From Symbiodinium sp. CCMP2592 (Eukaryota; Sar; Dinophyceae; Suessiales; Symbiodiniaceae), in the NCBI GenBank assembly GCA_905221615.1, contig CAJNDT010004013.1, positions 457,501 to 521,500 on the forward strand: 64,000 nt of DNA, written 5' to 3'. The stretch's first letter is position 1. Every line of letters starts with the position of its first letter. A program made the translations under genes and the position numbers. The notes under the pieces are model-generated. The model was given only the letters and a program-made list of their open reading frames with translations. It had not been told where the DNA came from and ran no database searches. Below, in pieces: positions 9,690-20,749 of this stretch.

Positions 9690-10580
9690 GGCTTAGCTTT
9701 TCGGGTAAGCCTTAAAGTCCAGAAGCAGCACGGGAACCCCAAGGCCCCAAGACTTCAGAACATGCGGTCGTCGGATTCAAGGGTCGCACGGTCTCACATG
9801 ATTTTAATGTACCCAGATGGGCCGATATCGCCTTGACGAAGAGGGGTTTCCATTTTTATTCAAGGACGGTTCCTTAGTCCATGGGGTGTTGGGCTCTCTG
9901 GGTAAACCCTAAAGCCTCAAGTCAGACACCCCTGAACCCCAAACCCCAAAGCCCGACACCAATAAATCCCAGATCCCCGAGTCTTAAACTACCATTTGCT
10001 AACCCTGAAACATAAACCCTGCAACTCAAACAGCAACACCTTTCAATATCGAGCTTTCTGTGGGCTTTTGGTGAACAAAGTCTGCAGTCCGCCAAGTTCC
10101 AACTGCAGGATCTATTCTTGAACACCATAAGGCACCTACGATTCAGACTTTGGGGCATTTTTGGGTTTATTTTAAGTGCAATGGGGCCTTTTTTTGGCAT
10201 TTTGGGGGTTTAGGGTTTAGGGTTCACGGCTTCAGGGTTTTCGGCCTCGGGGTTTGAGGACCCTTGGGCTTTGGGTATTGAGAGCGTCGTGGGGTCGTGG
10301 GGCGCAAGACTCTGCGGGCTGCTTGAGTTTAGGGTTGAGGGGTTTAGGGGTTTAGGGCTTTAGGGTTTAGGGATTAGGGTTTAGGGCTTTGGGCGAGAGG
10401 CACACGGTAGCAAAGGATCCTAAATGAACTAAGGCTTGGGGAACACGATGCTCTAAAAATGGTTAGGAGCCCCAAGACATGATACTACTGGTTCTTTAGA
10501 CACCCATATTGGCAGTCTTCTCAAAACCTGTTCTCCTTCCAAGCCACCTGGAACCTCGAAGAGAGTTCATGCATGACTAC
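9690..10580. other. No supported gene; repeat and low-coding sequence
   Basis: Contains telomere-like runs at 10200-10225 and 10320-10390. A minus frame of about 90 codons at 9922-10200 is built largely from CCCTAAA-derived sequence, so I do not call it. Confidence 0.5.
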
Positions 10581-10581
10581 T

Positions 10582-10684
10582 GTAGGGGGCTTAATAATTA
10601 GAATAGGGTTTTGGGGCCCATGTTACTACAATTATAATAAGGAACCCCCAAAATAGTATTGGCAAGTAGTCAGGCCCCTATATT
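10582..10684. mobile_element. Family E element (E2)
   Basis: TAGGGGGCTTAATAATTAGA / TAGTCAGGCCCCTA ends, AATTATAATAAGGAACCCCC core; flanked by TA. Confidence 0.85.
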
Positions 10685-10740
10685 ACTGTACTGCTGCCTT
10701 TCAACTAGAGGGCTGTTTGGGCTTATAGCTTAAATCTTAA

Positions 10741-10890
10741 TATGAAGCCCAATAAAATTGAAGCCACGTTCCTTAATTAAGGGGTATTGGGCTCTCTGGG
10801 CTGTTTGGGCTTATTGCTTAAATCATAATATGAAGCCCTATAGAAATCTATTCCATGTTCCTTAATTAAGGGTATTGGGCTCTCTAGGCT
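10741..10890. mobile_element. Two partial family C copies in tandem (C2)
   Basis: GTTCCTTAATTAAGGGGTAT followed by TGGGCTCTCTGGGCTG occurs twice (10770-10805 and 10857-10890), with AATCATAATATGAAGCCC between. Confidence 0.65.
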
Positions 10891-11179
10891 GTTTGGGCTT
10901 GAGGATGGTGTCAAGCAGGGCTCAGCTCCCAAACCTTATGCGAAACCACGACCCCCTATTACTCAGGGATCTTACAGCCCATAGCCAGAGCAAAAACCCT
11001 AAACTCTATAGATTCCTTGAAAACTATGTAGAATACGGTATCGCCCCTATAACATATCTTGAGCACAAACCTGTATCCGAAATGCTGCTCCTTGAAGCGT
11101 GCTGTGACCGCTTGAGGCCGACAATGCAACGTTCACCGAGACGAGGAGATCTTCCTGCTTGTCTGCTTCTCTTCAGGGC

Positions 11180-11311
11180 TCAAAGGGGAAAAGGAGGGAC
11201 CCTTAATGGGAACCCCTACCCTATAATGGGCTATACGATGGGTTAAAAATAGCTATGCTAAGGGTATATACCTAGGGGTCCTTATTGAGGGTCCCTCCTT
11301 TTACCCTTGGA
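11180..11311. mobile_element. Family F introner-like element (F3)
   Basis: TCAAAGGGGAAAAGGAGGGA / TCCCTCCTTTTACCCTTGGA ends with an exact 5-bp AGGGC duplication (11175-11179 and 11312-11316). Confidence 0.9.
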
Positions 11312-11428
11312 AGGGCTTTATCCTTTCGGTTTTTCCCCTAAACCCGAAACATGAGACCTTAAGTCCTCGTCTCTCTAACGCCAAAGCTTCAGTGTGAGGG
11401 CCTGCCTCACACGGTGCCTCGTTTGAGT

Positions 11429-11565
11429 TACTTGGAGGGTCGGGGGACTCAGACTAGTAAGTAGTAAGTAGACTTATAAGTACCCGAAAAGGGACCCTAC
11501 TTGGGGTTATGGTACTTATAAGTCTATAAAATAACCAGTTACTAAGTCCGCCGACCCTCCAAGTA
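11429..11565. mobile_element. Family B element, GGTCGGGG subfamily (B3)
   Basis: TACTTGGAGGGTCGGGGGAC / CCGCCGACCCTCCAAGTA ends, paired GTACTTATAAGTC motifs, TA borders. Confidence 0.9.
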
Positions 11566-11690
11566 TGAACTCCACAAAGGCTCCTTGCTAAGAAGTGTGT
11601 GTCCAGCTGCCGACCACGAACCGTAATTCGGATGCAACCTGCGTTTGAAGCAGCCCTGCAGCACAACAGCTTCAACTCCTAACGCTGAAC
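11566..11690 (-). CDS. Exon-like segment, unknown protein
   Basis: The minus frame reads EAVVLQGCFKRRLHPNYGSW then SAAGHTLLSKEPLWSSY and stops at element B3. After removal of B3 the frame can continue into the island at 11400-11428. No family recognised. Confidence 0.45.
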
Positions 11691-11699
11691 CCCAAACCC

Positions 11700-14140
11700 T
11701 GAGCGACACATCAACCCCATCGAGCCTGAGCCACGAACGCGTCAAGGGTGTAAGCTTTGGGTTCGAGGTTGAGGGTGGGTGTTCCTGAACCCGACACCCA
11801 CGATCGGGCAGCCCCAACCATGTCCTCGAATATTTCCTCCAACTTCTCGCGCCAAAGAATCAACCTGGTGGGAGTTCGGCCGATTTGAAGTCCAGGTTTG
11901 CTTAGTTGTCGACCCCAAGGATAAAGGTTTAGGATTCTGCTTATGTTTCAAGCTTTAAAGATATAGAGCTTACATGCAATGCTCCGTCTCCAGAACCATC
12001 TCTCAAGTATAGAAGCTACAAGTTCCAGGTGCCTGCCTAGGACATTTCAATAGCTCGTCCGTCCTCTATACAACGAATAAGAGCGAGTATTTCTTTTGAC
12101 TATTTTTCTGTTTTTTTTGTATATTTTCCTGGGTTTCGTTCTGTTTTCCTTGGTTTTCGGAGGCGTCACCTTCCAAAGGAAGCTGTTGATTCATCGTGGC
12201 TTAGTTAAGTTCATGCCAGACGCAAGTCGCTAAACTCAGCGTCTCGAAGTCCAGACTTTACTGGGTTTGGGGTTTAGGGTTTAGGGTTTAGGGTCTACCA
12301 ATCAGCCAAGGAAGTGCTGGAAAACTAGTGCTACCTAGGTTAAGATGATCAAAACAAATCTGTCAAGTGTCTTGAATTGAACCTGCAAGTGAACCCCATA
12401 GTCCTCCGACCCCAACCCTAAACCCTCAACCCCAAAATCCCAAACCTTAAACCACAAAAAAAAAACTTGCCCTTCGTCTCACCGGTGGAGCCCTTGTGTT
12501 CAGGTTTCGGGGTGCCAGACACCAAGGTTTGGGGTTTCTGGGACTGGTCGAAATAATCCCTAGCTCTACTGTCACAAAAGCACGACATGATTCAGCGCGG
12601 AAATCCCGACTGAGTAATTGAAGGCAGGGGGCAGCGAGACAGCCTTTAAGCTAACAGCGCTGGACGTCGGTGTGCCTTGGGAGACAAGGTGCAGAGGCTA
12701 GCTCTTTAGACGAAAGGCTTCCAAATGGTAGACGCTAGAGCCTACTCTCCAAAAGGGTGAAGATTCGTGTTCAGGGCGGGTTTAGGGTTCAGGGAACAGG
12801 CTTTAGGACTGACAGTGACAGAGTTGAGGATTGAAACCTTCGAGGGCTTGGGTTCCCACACGTTTCAGCTTGTTGGATGGATGGGTCCAGCTTGCGGCGC
12901 GGGGCGTGAGGCTTTCTGCTAAGTGAACACTGTTTCGTGTCCCTGTCCCTTAACACGCTTGACCGTGAACTGCAAACCCTCAACTCTAGAGACCAGAACC
13001 TTTAAACCTAAACCCTAAAGCCCTAAAGAATAGAGCTTCAGTATTGCAGCTTCTCCTCTCCTTATGACGGGCTCGTGGGTGCAGGAAGTTTATCATGAAC
13101 CATCCCTGCAAATCCACATGCGGACCAAAACGACCCGAAAGTTTGCAGCTTCAACCCTCGCGAAAACTAACCACTGGTTTTGGGGGTTCCCTTGGCTCTT
13201 TAGCTCCGACTCCTTATCTAATAGGGATTATCATCATCCCTGGCTCCTTAGCTCCCCCAAAATCAATGGTTCCCCAACTCCGAAACTCAACAACACCCCG
13301 AAAGCTCTGGGCTTGAGCTCTTTGCGCATGCAGACAAAGCACCAGCTTGCCACACGGCGAGCTCTGACGCCTGCTTCACTGCCCACGCCTGCTGAGGGAG
13401 TGCCGTTCTTGTTCTTTTTGGGCCGGGGTGGATCGGGGTGGTTGCGGGGATCGTGACGGAAGCCTTTAACCCAAAATCATGAATTCGGGTTAGCACTCAG
13501 GTCCTGGAGTGCAGAGTTTCTGTGCGGTCGTTTGGTGAGGCCAATGTTTGTCAAAGCAACATCCTAAATCTGCAGAAACCCTGCAACAGCCTGGATCGCA
13601 GTCTGACCAGGAGTGCATGGCTTGGGAAGGAAGAGCGTTCCCGCAGCATGCAGGACCATCCAGCTGACAAGCCACTGCACCTTCAGTTTAGGGGCAGAGG
13701 TGTTTCTACGACTATACACCCAACCCTTTGCAAGTCACTTAGGAGGGCCACCATGTAACACCTGCTAAAGTTTGGCGACACTCTCGAAACTTCAGTCTTC
13801 CTCTACCCTAGACCGCAAGGCCTTTTGAACAAACAAAAACTGAGAGCCAAAGAAGCCTAAAGGTACATTAAATGCAATGAAAACAGCTCTAAAGACTGAG
13901 ACTTGCGGGGTTACTATGCTGCGAAAAGCTAAAGCGAACGTAAGGAACGACGACATCGAGAGAACAAAAGCTGCGCCCGACTTTGCTATGAGCCCGGCTA
14001 AGGTTCAGGGTTTAAGGCTGAGGGCTTGGCTTAGGGTTTAGAGTTTAGCGAAGTGTGGGCCTCTACTTGAACGATCGAGCCGCGAGTGGATCAAACTTTC
14101 ATCCTAGCACAGCCACAGGTGACTAAGGCTTCTGCACTGT
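11700..14140. other. No gene I can support
   Basis: About 2.4 kb with scattered CCCTAAA/TTTAGGG units, a T-rich stretch at 12095-12160 and several short open frames on both strands. At 13064-13456 (plus) an open frame of 130 codons has irregular composition. I see no motif in it and no palindromic element in the block. Confidence 0.4.
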
Positions 14141-14170
14141 TACTTCCTGGCTTTTGGACTGGAGCTTAAA

Positions 14171-14276
14171 CTACGGTTGATGATGTAAATCCTGCATTAC
14201 CTTAAGGAACCTGAAGTATGGGAATTATGGTATATTCCTTTTTATGGGTAATGCAGGATTTATATCATCAACCCTA
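14171..14276. mobile_element. Family I element, TA-flanked (I1)
   Basis: CGGTTGATGATGTAAATCCT / AGGATTTATATCATCAACC ends with TA on both sides. A further, much longer direct repeat of about 31-33 bp flanks it (14141-14173 and 14275-14305). Confidence 0.85.
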
Positions 14277-14502
14277 CTTCCTGGCTTTTGGAGGAGCTTA
14301 GACTAAGGGCGAAGGGGTTCAGGGCTTCAGTTCATTAAAACGCTTGGGCGTTTAGGGCCTCTTCCTTCGATTTCACAGCCTGGTCGAGCTTCTCTCTGTC
14401 TTAGTAGCCTCTATTCATACTGATACGTTTAAGAAAACTTGCCTTATCGGCAAGGGTCTCGTATCTCCTAAAGGCAGAAGCCCGGTGGTCGTCCAAACAA
14501 CA

Positions 14503-14700
14503 TCCCAGAGACTCCAATACCTCTTAATTCAGGAATATTCCTTAAACCATATTTGGGATCCACTATAATTTAAGGTATATTCCTTAATTAAGGGATATTA
14601 GAATTCCCTAACCCCTAAACCCTACAGATCCCTTATAGATCCCTTAAAGGAACCCTAACCCTAGGTATTCCTTCATTAAGGGATATTGGAGTCTCTGGGA
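14503..14700. mobile_element. Family C composite element (C3)
   Basis: CCAGAGACTCCAATACCTC left end, TTGGAGTCTCTGGG right end, ATC on each side. An ACAGATCCCTTATAGATCCC module splits the right half and duplicates it. Confidence 0.8.
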
Positions 14701-14762
14701 TCCTGGACCCTGAACTTTAAACCCCTACAGTAAACCCTAACCCCCCGGCCCACTGCTTAAGC

Positions 14763-14876
14763 CCTACTATAAACGCCTTAAATAATCACCTATGCAATGT
14801 TGGGGTCCCGTATTATAATTAAAATATTTAATACACCCCCAAACCGTATTCTAATTATTGAAACCCCTATACTACA
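14763..14876. mobile_element. Family E element, diverged (E3)
   Basis: CGCCTTAAATAATCACC and CGTATTCTAATTATTGAAAC ends, TTATAATTAAAATATTTAAT core. Confidence 0.6.
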
Positions 14877-15240
14877 CCCCCATAGTACCCCTTATAGTAT
14901 CCCTTAAAGGAACCCTTTAAGAACCCATTCAAGATCCTTTAATGGATACTATAGACCCTTTCTAAATGTTAAGGCCCCCTATGTTAAGCTTTTGCGCCTC
15001 CGCCTGCAGGTCGCAACGTCCAAGGAGTTGCGATGAAAGGCTGTAGGACAGATTGTATGCCCCCACCTGGCTAGGGAACCATGGCAGACAATACGGTATT
15101 TGGGGTTTAGGGTTTAGAAGGGATCTATAAGGGTTACTTTAAGGGATCCAGGACAGGTTGTATGCCCCCGACCTGGCCAGGAGCGGCGGATGGGGCTCCT
15201 TTAAAGGGTTCTATTAGCGGTACTATAAGGGTGAATATAT

Positions 15241-15325
15241 TATAGGGGTTTTAATAATTAGAGTAGGGTTTCAAGGTAAAATAAAGGAACCGGCAAAATA
15301 GTGCGGGTAATTATTTGAGCCCCTG
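15241..15325. mobile_element. Family E element, shortened (E4)
   Basis: TAGGGGTTTTAATAATTAGA and GGTAATTATTTGAGCCCCT ends; TA left border. Confidence 0.65.
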
Positions 15326-15530
15326 CAGTAGTGTTTACGGCTTAGGGTATCTCGCTCCGAACCAATATCCAAATCTTGCATGCTGACACTTTTGCGCATG
15401 GGAGAATGAGACCCAGGTCAATGATGTGAGTTGATGTTGATAGCTGATAGCTTTTAACCCTCTCATGACATAGGTGCCCAACTTCCGAACCGCACAGATC
15501 GTGTTATAGAAACATGTGCCCATACTTGGA

Positions 15531-15765
15531 GGATCATGGGACTTAGTAACTATAGTTATAAGTCCCTTATTTGGGATTACAAGTAATTTTAAGTATAGTT
15601 ACCCCAATAATAACCCTAGTTACTAAGCCCCATGATCCTTGAAGTAGGGCCTAAACCCTAAACCCTATAGATCCCTTTAAGGAACCCTATAGATCGCTTT
15701 AAGGAACCCTATAGATCCCTTTAAGGAGCCCTTTAAAGTTACTAAGTCCCATGAACCTTTAAGTA
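15531..15765. mobile_element. Family B composite element (B4)
   Basis: One left end (TACTTGGAGGATCATGGGAC) and two right ends (CCATGATCCTTGAAGTA and CCATGAACCTTTAAGTA), with four CCCTATAGATCCCTTTAAGG-type units between. Confidence 0.85.
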
Positions 15766-15848
15766 GGGCTTCATGTCCTGAACCTCCGAACACCCCTTCC
15801 AGATCGGCCCTCTTGGCCTTGAGCGAGCAAGCAAAGCTCAACGCTTTC

Positions 15849-15953
15849 TACGGTTGATGATATAAATCCTGCATGGCCCATAATAAGGAATATGCCATAA
15901 GTTGCCATAGTTTAGGGTCCTGAAGGTAATGCAGGATTTGTATCATCAACCGT
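15849..15953. mobile_element. Family I element, TA-flanked (I2)
   Basis: CGGTTGATGATATAAATCCT / AGGATTTGTATCATCAACCG ends with TA duplicated; immediately followed by a plus-strand coding-like island. Confidence 0.9.
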
Positions 15954-16330
15954 ATGACGTCCAGAAACGAAATACAGCAATTTATGGCTCAGAAGTACGG
16001 CTACAATGGCTACAAGTCTGCACTACTTGTCTGCAATCAAAACCTTGCGGGTCCCGACACGGATCAGGATTTAGAGGGTGATCTAACAGTCTTCCGCGGG
16101 CTTGCGGCTGAAAAGCTGCTGGCACCCAGAGACTCCAAAAACCCCTTAATTAAGGAATATTCCTTAAATCATATTAGGGATCCCTAATATGATTTAAGGT
16201 TTATTCCTTAATTAAGGGGTATTGGAGTCTTTGGGCACCGTTCGCATCCTCCCGATCAGGACTTTGGCTTTCCAGAGTCACCATGTGCCAAACCCGACTC
16301 GGCGAGTCAGTTGACAAACCGGCAACCGCT
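15954..16330 (+). CDS. Plus-strand exon pair, unknown protein, split by element C4
   Basis: From an ATG at 15954 the plus frame is open and protein-like: EIQQFMAQKYGYNGYKSALL, then TDQDLEGDLTVFRGLAAEKL. It reaches C4. Deleting C4 with one copy of its short duplication continues the same frame as LLAPFASSRSGLWLSRVTMC up to element B5 at 16331. Minus-strand frames here are interrupted. This is the opposite orientation to most islands, so it marks a separate gene. No family recognised. Confidence 0.5.
16125..16234. mobile_element. Family C introner-like element (C4)
   Basis: CCAGAGACTCCAAAAACCCC / GGGGTATTGGAGTCTTTGGG ends around a perfect AGGGATCC-centred palindrome; CAC on each side (the context allows GGCACC). 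Confidence 0.9.
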
Positions 16331-16454
16331 TACTTGGAGGATCATGGGACTTAGTAACTATAGTTATAAGCCCCTTAATTGGGGTTGTAAGTATTTATAA
16401 GTATAGTTACCCCAATAATGGCCCGAGTTACTAAGTCCCATGGTCCTTTAAGTA
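16331..16454. mobile_element. Family B element (B5)
   Basis: TACTTGGAGGATCATGGGAC / CCCATGGTCCTTTAAGTA ends, TA borders; interrupts the plus-strand frame that starts at 15954. Confidence 0.85.
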
Positions 16455-16973
16455 GGCCTGCATGCAGACGTTCATCTCGGGGGCACCACGCAGACTTACC
16501 ACTTCAAAACAGACCTTTCAAGCCTCCTTTCAACCTCAAATTAAACCCCTAGAGCCCTGAGGGTTCAAATCCGGAAGCCCCGAAGTCCTGAAGGCCTAAA
16601 CCCTGAAGCAAGAAAACCTGCCTTAAAGTTCAGAGCCCCAAACCTGAACTGGGTCCCAGGTTCATCCCCTCGTGCCTGGTTCGATGCTGTCGCAGACAGG
16701 CTTAATGCCGTGGAGATTTCTTCCTTGGGGCTCGCCATAAACTGCGCGCTCTGAAGACACCGCTGAAGGTTTCGGTTATGCCCTTTAAGGAACATTACTT
16801 TGGGGTTCTCTGTTTACCAGTCTGCAGCTTGGGGAATATGACTCTACATATGGCTTCTGCGGCTTTGCAGAGTAGCGGTTATGATTCTGGGGCATGTTCA
16901 AGGTACGGGTCTCTACGCTTGCTGTGCTCGGCTCCACAATCACGCCGCGAAGCTGCACTGTCTGATTGCCGCA

Positions 16974-17076
16974 TGGGTGATTGTCAAAATTAGGGTCCCT
17001 TTCTGGGGTCCTTAATATAATACGGCACCTATTATTTAAGGTACCCCAAAAGGGACCCTAATTTTGACAACCACCC
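16974..17076. mobile_element. Family A introner-like element (A4)
   Basis: GGGTGATTGTCAAAATTAGG / CCTAATTTTGACAACCACCC ends; flanks GCAT and ACAT (3 of 4 bases match). Confidence 0.85.
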
Positions 17077-17218
17077 ACATGTTTTACGGGCTACATTTTA
17101 TCATAATTGCTCGACGTCAACCGCTAAACCCGAGCCCTAGACCCTAAAATCTTCAATCCCTAAACCGTGCTCCGATTATTGAGGCCCCTGTGCCAGTGAC
17201 CGATGTCAGGTTTAGGGC

Positions 17219-17328
17219 TTTGAAGTAACCAGGTGGAAAAAAGTATAGACTTTTATCTCATAATCGCCCCCTTTAAGTACCAGGTTCCCCAAACAAGTAT
17301 TAAAAGTATGGCACTCCAAAGCCCAGGG
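17219..17328 (+). repeat. Family M repeat, copy 1
   Basis: Shares TTGAAGTAACCAGGTGGAAA and AAAAGTATGGCACTCCAAA with the copy at 20615-20722. Weakly palindromic (AAAGTAT and ATACTT motifs). Confidence 0.65.
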
Positions 17329-17829
17329 CTTAGGGCACACCTACGCCGCTTCACCAGCCCAGCGTCGAGCGCTGCGCCCACGGAGCAATTGAAGCCTTCG
17401 AGGATCCTTCGGTTTCTGGGCTTCGGGCTTTTGTGGTTTAGGTTTTTTTTTTATAAAAAAAAAAGGGTTTAGGGCTTTGGGGGTTCAGGGGGTTTAAGCT
17501 GAAGGGGGTTCAGGGTCTCAAAGAGCTTGGCTTCAGGGGTTTAGGGGTTTAGAGATGTAGGGGGTTCAGGGTTTTAGAGGGCTTAGGGTTTAGGGTGAAG
17601 GGGTTTAGGTTTAGTGATGTCGGGTTCAGGGTTTTAGAGGGTTTCGGGCTTAGGGCTTTAGGGGTTAAGGGCCGTTTAGGGCTTCAGGGGTTTGGGGGTC
17701 TGGGGGTTCAGGGGGTTTAGGGGGTTTAGGCGGTTTAGGCGGTTCAGGAGGTTCAGGGGTTTTGGGGGGTCTGGGGGTAGGGGTTTAAGGGTTTAGGGTT
17801 CAGGGTGTAGGGTGGCTGAAGGCTTTGGG

Positions 17830-18062
17830 CATAGAGTTTGGCGGTATTGCCCTGGCAGCCACTTGGAGGGTCGGGGGACTTAGTAGGGTTTAGTAGACTT
17901 ATAAGTACCCTAAAAGGGACCCTAATTGCAGTTATGGTACTTATAAGTCTAAAAAATAAACGTTACTCAGTCCCCCGACCCTTCAAGTGGCTGCCACCCC
18001 GGCAGTCCTCGACGGACACGTCAGCAGGAAGGTCAAAGCATAGATCTGCCTGAGGCTGTCAG
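17830..18062 (-). CDS. Exon pair split by element B6, unknown protein
   Basis: The minus frame right of B6 reads ADLCFDLPADVSVEDCRGG after an acceptor-like CTGACAG at about 18060. Left of B6 it reads CQGNTAKLYAQSLQP. Removal of B6 joins them in one frame across GGTGGCTGCCAGGGC. Element C5 lies immediately upstream in the presumed preceding intron. Family not recognised. Confidence 0.5.
17860..17989. mobile_element. Family B element in a palindromic site (B6)
   Basis: CACTTGGAGGGTCGGGGGAC / CCCCGACCCTTCAAGTG ends. The inverted repeat continues outward as GGCAGCC and GGCTGCC, which lie in coding sequence. Confidence 0.85.
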
Positions 18063-18066
18063 CTTC

Positions 18067-18174
18067 CCAGAGACTCCAAGATCCCTTAATGAAGGAATAT
18101 TCCTTAGATTATATTACGGATCCTACTATGATTTAAGGAATATTCCTTAACTAAGGGATATTGGAGTCTCTGGG
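18067..18174. mobile_element. Family C element (C5)
   Basis: CCAGAGACTCCAAGATCCC / GGGATATTGGAGTCTCTGGG ends; TTC on each side. Confidence 0.9.
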
Positions 18175-19321
18175 TTCGGCACACAGATGTACCTAAACGC
18201 AAAGCCCTCGAAGGAAACCCTAGGCCCTAAACCCCCAAAATACACCTAAACCCTGAACTCTTGACGGTAGGAGTTTCTGACTTAGCCTTAAAATCGCCCG
18301 AAACTTTCGCCACCAAGCAATACATTCAGCCATCAAAACCAGAGCCCTGAAACCTAAATCCTTACACCCGCGATCCTGAAGCCCAAGCACCAGGTTGCCA
18401 GACCCTACAACCCCAAGAAACACGAAAACCACAAACCTAACCGCTCAGGCAGCAAGAGAAATCTAACGGCTCAAACACCCACAACCCACAAACCAAATCC
18501 AGCAAAGCATTCAGGAGAATGGAAACCTCCCACAAAAAAGATAAGACTCGAGGATTATCTGTAAAAACTAGCTGCCTGAACCCTAAGCCCTGAGGCGTCC
18601 ATCCAGTGGATCCTTTAAAGCCCAGAATGCAGGGGCCTTATTAAGTAGAATAAGGGTTATAGTAGACGTAAAGTAAGGAAACATACGAATAGTCTTGGTA
18701 ATCATCTTGGCTTCTATATCGCGTCATTGATCCGCGAGTCTGGAAGCAAGGGCGTAGGGGGAGGGCCGACGTCCACTTGGAGGTTCGCGGTGCTATCGAC
18801 TTAGTGAGACCTGCACCTATACTCCAATTAAATCCCAACTGTATATTATATAAGGCTGAGGGTGTAACCTGTTTGAGTTATAGGCTATATAGCGGACGTA
18901 TATTTGGGCTATAGGCACAATTACAACTCAAAAGAAGCTTCCAAGATGCTGTTAACACCAGCGCAGAGCGACAAAAGCGACCAGAAAAGAATTGCAAAAA
19001 CATTGGATAGGGGCCCTAACCACAAGGAACCCTCAAGCAGTTTTAATAATAGCGGTTCCAGCTTCTACTATATGGCTATAAGCACCAAGAAGTAGTTAAA
19101 TCTGAAGCAGGGCCATGGCGCACAACGTCGGCCTCAAGACAGTCCCTTGCGTAGAAGTAACCCGAGCCCACCTAAACCCTAAATCCGAAGCCCTAAACCC
19201 TAATCGATACACCCTGACGTTCAACCCGAAACCCTAAACCCGAAATGCGAAATCCTCACCTTAAACTTCAGGTTAAACCTTAAACCAGAAACCCTAACCT
19301 TAAACTCGAAACCCGAACCCC

Positions 19322-19457
19322 TACTTGGAGGGTCGGGGGACTTAGTAAGTAGGTAGTAAGTAGACTTATAAGTACCCTGAAAGGGACCCTAGTTGGGGTT
19401 ATGGTACTTATAAGTCTGTAAAATAGCCAGTTACTAAGTCCCCCAACCCTCCAAGTA
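19322..19457. mobile_element. Family B element (B7)
   Basis: TACTTGGAGGGTCGGGGGAC / CCCCCAACCCTCCAAGTA ends; TA borders. Very close in sequence to B3. Confidence 0.9.
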
Positions 19458-19464
19458 GCCTTAC

Positions 19465-19512
19465 CCTAAACCCTAAACCCTAAACCCTAAACCCTAAACC
19501 CTAAACCCTAAA
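19465..19512 (-). repeat. Perfect telomere-type CCCTAAA array
   Basis: Seven exact CCCTAAA heptamers directly after B7. Confidence 0.9.
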
Positions 19513-19609
19513 GTAGCCTCTAAGTATTCGCTGCCAAGCAGCAGAACTGCACAGGCGACCTGAAAGCCTCTCAGCAGCAGACTGTCCCAGAGAACCCGAA
19601 ATGATATAC

Positions 19610-20030
19610 TTTAATCATTAGAATAGGGTTCCTTTAAAGGGTTCCTTCAAGGGATACGATAAGGGTACTATAAGGGATTTAACCTTGAGTTAGGGCTGTG
19701 TAAGGGTCGCACCAAATTTTAAGAAGTTGCAGGCTTTAGAGGAAGAGGGCTATGGGGCTTCGTAAAGGCCCTATAGAGCCATGTAACGGGCTTATAGGGG
19801 ATCATAGAGGTTGAATAGGGCTTTAGTATATCTAAAACCTGAAAGCAAGCAAAAAATTAAGATTACGACTTTTGGGTTCGGGGCATTTTTTCCTGTAGAG
19901 GCCTGAGAAATTAGAACAGGGTTTCGGGGTATCAGATACTCTCATCAAAACGGGAGCATGAGGGAACAGCATTTCCAATCATTCCGACCCTGTATTCGGG
20001 ATGAGGCTTTAGGTTTTAGGTAGGGCTTGG
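19610..20030. other. No supported gene; E-like remnant and repeat
   Basis: Starts with an E-like TTAATCATTAGAATAGGG linked to TTCCTTTAAAGGGTTCC units. The same fusion recurs at 27766-27830. No coding signal beyond that. Confidence 0.5.
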
Positions 20031-20036
20031 TGCATT

Positions 20037-20139
20037 TGGGTTGTTGTCAGAATTAGGGTCCAGTTTTGGGTCCTTATCATAATACGGCATCTATTATTTG
20101 GGGTACCCAAAAAGGGACCATAATTTTGACAACCACCCA
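20037..20139. mobile_element. Family A introner-like element (A5)
   Basis: GGGTTGTTGTCAGAATTAGG / CATAATTTTGACAACCACCC ends with an exact ATTT duplication. Confidence 0.9.
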
Positions 20140-20614
20140 TTTGGGTTCACAGCGACTGCTTCTGGTGTTTGGCTTCGGGTTTGGAAGTCTGAGCGTCACC
20201 ACTCATAGAGGGCGTAATAAGGTTGACTAAGGTTTACTGCAATGCTAAGCGGGAACGCTTAGGAATGCTGTCAGTAATATTAAAACCCTGGAGTAGGCAT
20301 TTGTTGGAATTCTTTAGCCGCATATTCGTAAAAATGTTCAAAGTCAGGCTTTGAGTTCCCCTCAGGTTTTGTTGGTGCTGAATCTTATGTGCATGCGGGT
20401 TGGAATTCATTCCAATGGCCCGAAGCGTCATCCAAAACCTTTTCGAGGCGTTTCATCTGAACCCCTGAGCCCAAGCTCTCAAAAATTGAACTGGAGAAGA
20501 AAACAAAGAAACCCATTAAAAAAAGCACCGACAACACCTACCCTGTCAAAATCCTCTCAAGACCTCTCCACTCTAAACAAGCCCCTCTAAAACCATAAGG
20601 CCCTCTATCTGGAC

Positions 20615-20722
20615 TTTGAAGTAGCCAGGGAGAAAAAAGTATAGGCTGTTTTATTCATAATGGTTCTTTTAAGGAACAGGTACCAAAAAAAGTATTCAAG
20701 TATGGTACTCCAAACCCAGGTA
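20615..20722 (+). repeat. Family M repeat, copy 2
   Basis: TTTGAAGTAGCCAGGGAGAA through AAGTATGGTACTCCAAACCC, matching 17219-17328 with indels. Confidence 0.65.
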
Positions 20723-20749
20723 CCATGTAAACCATGGTAAGGTCCCACA

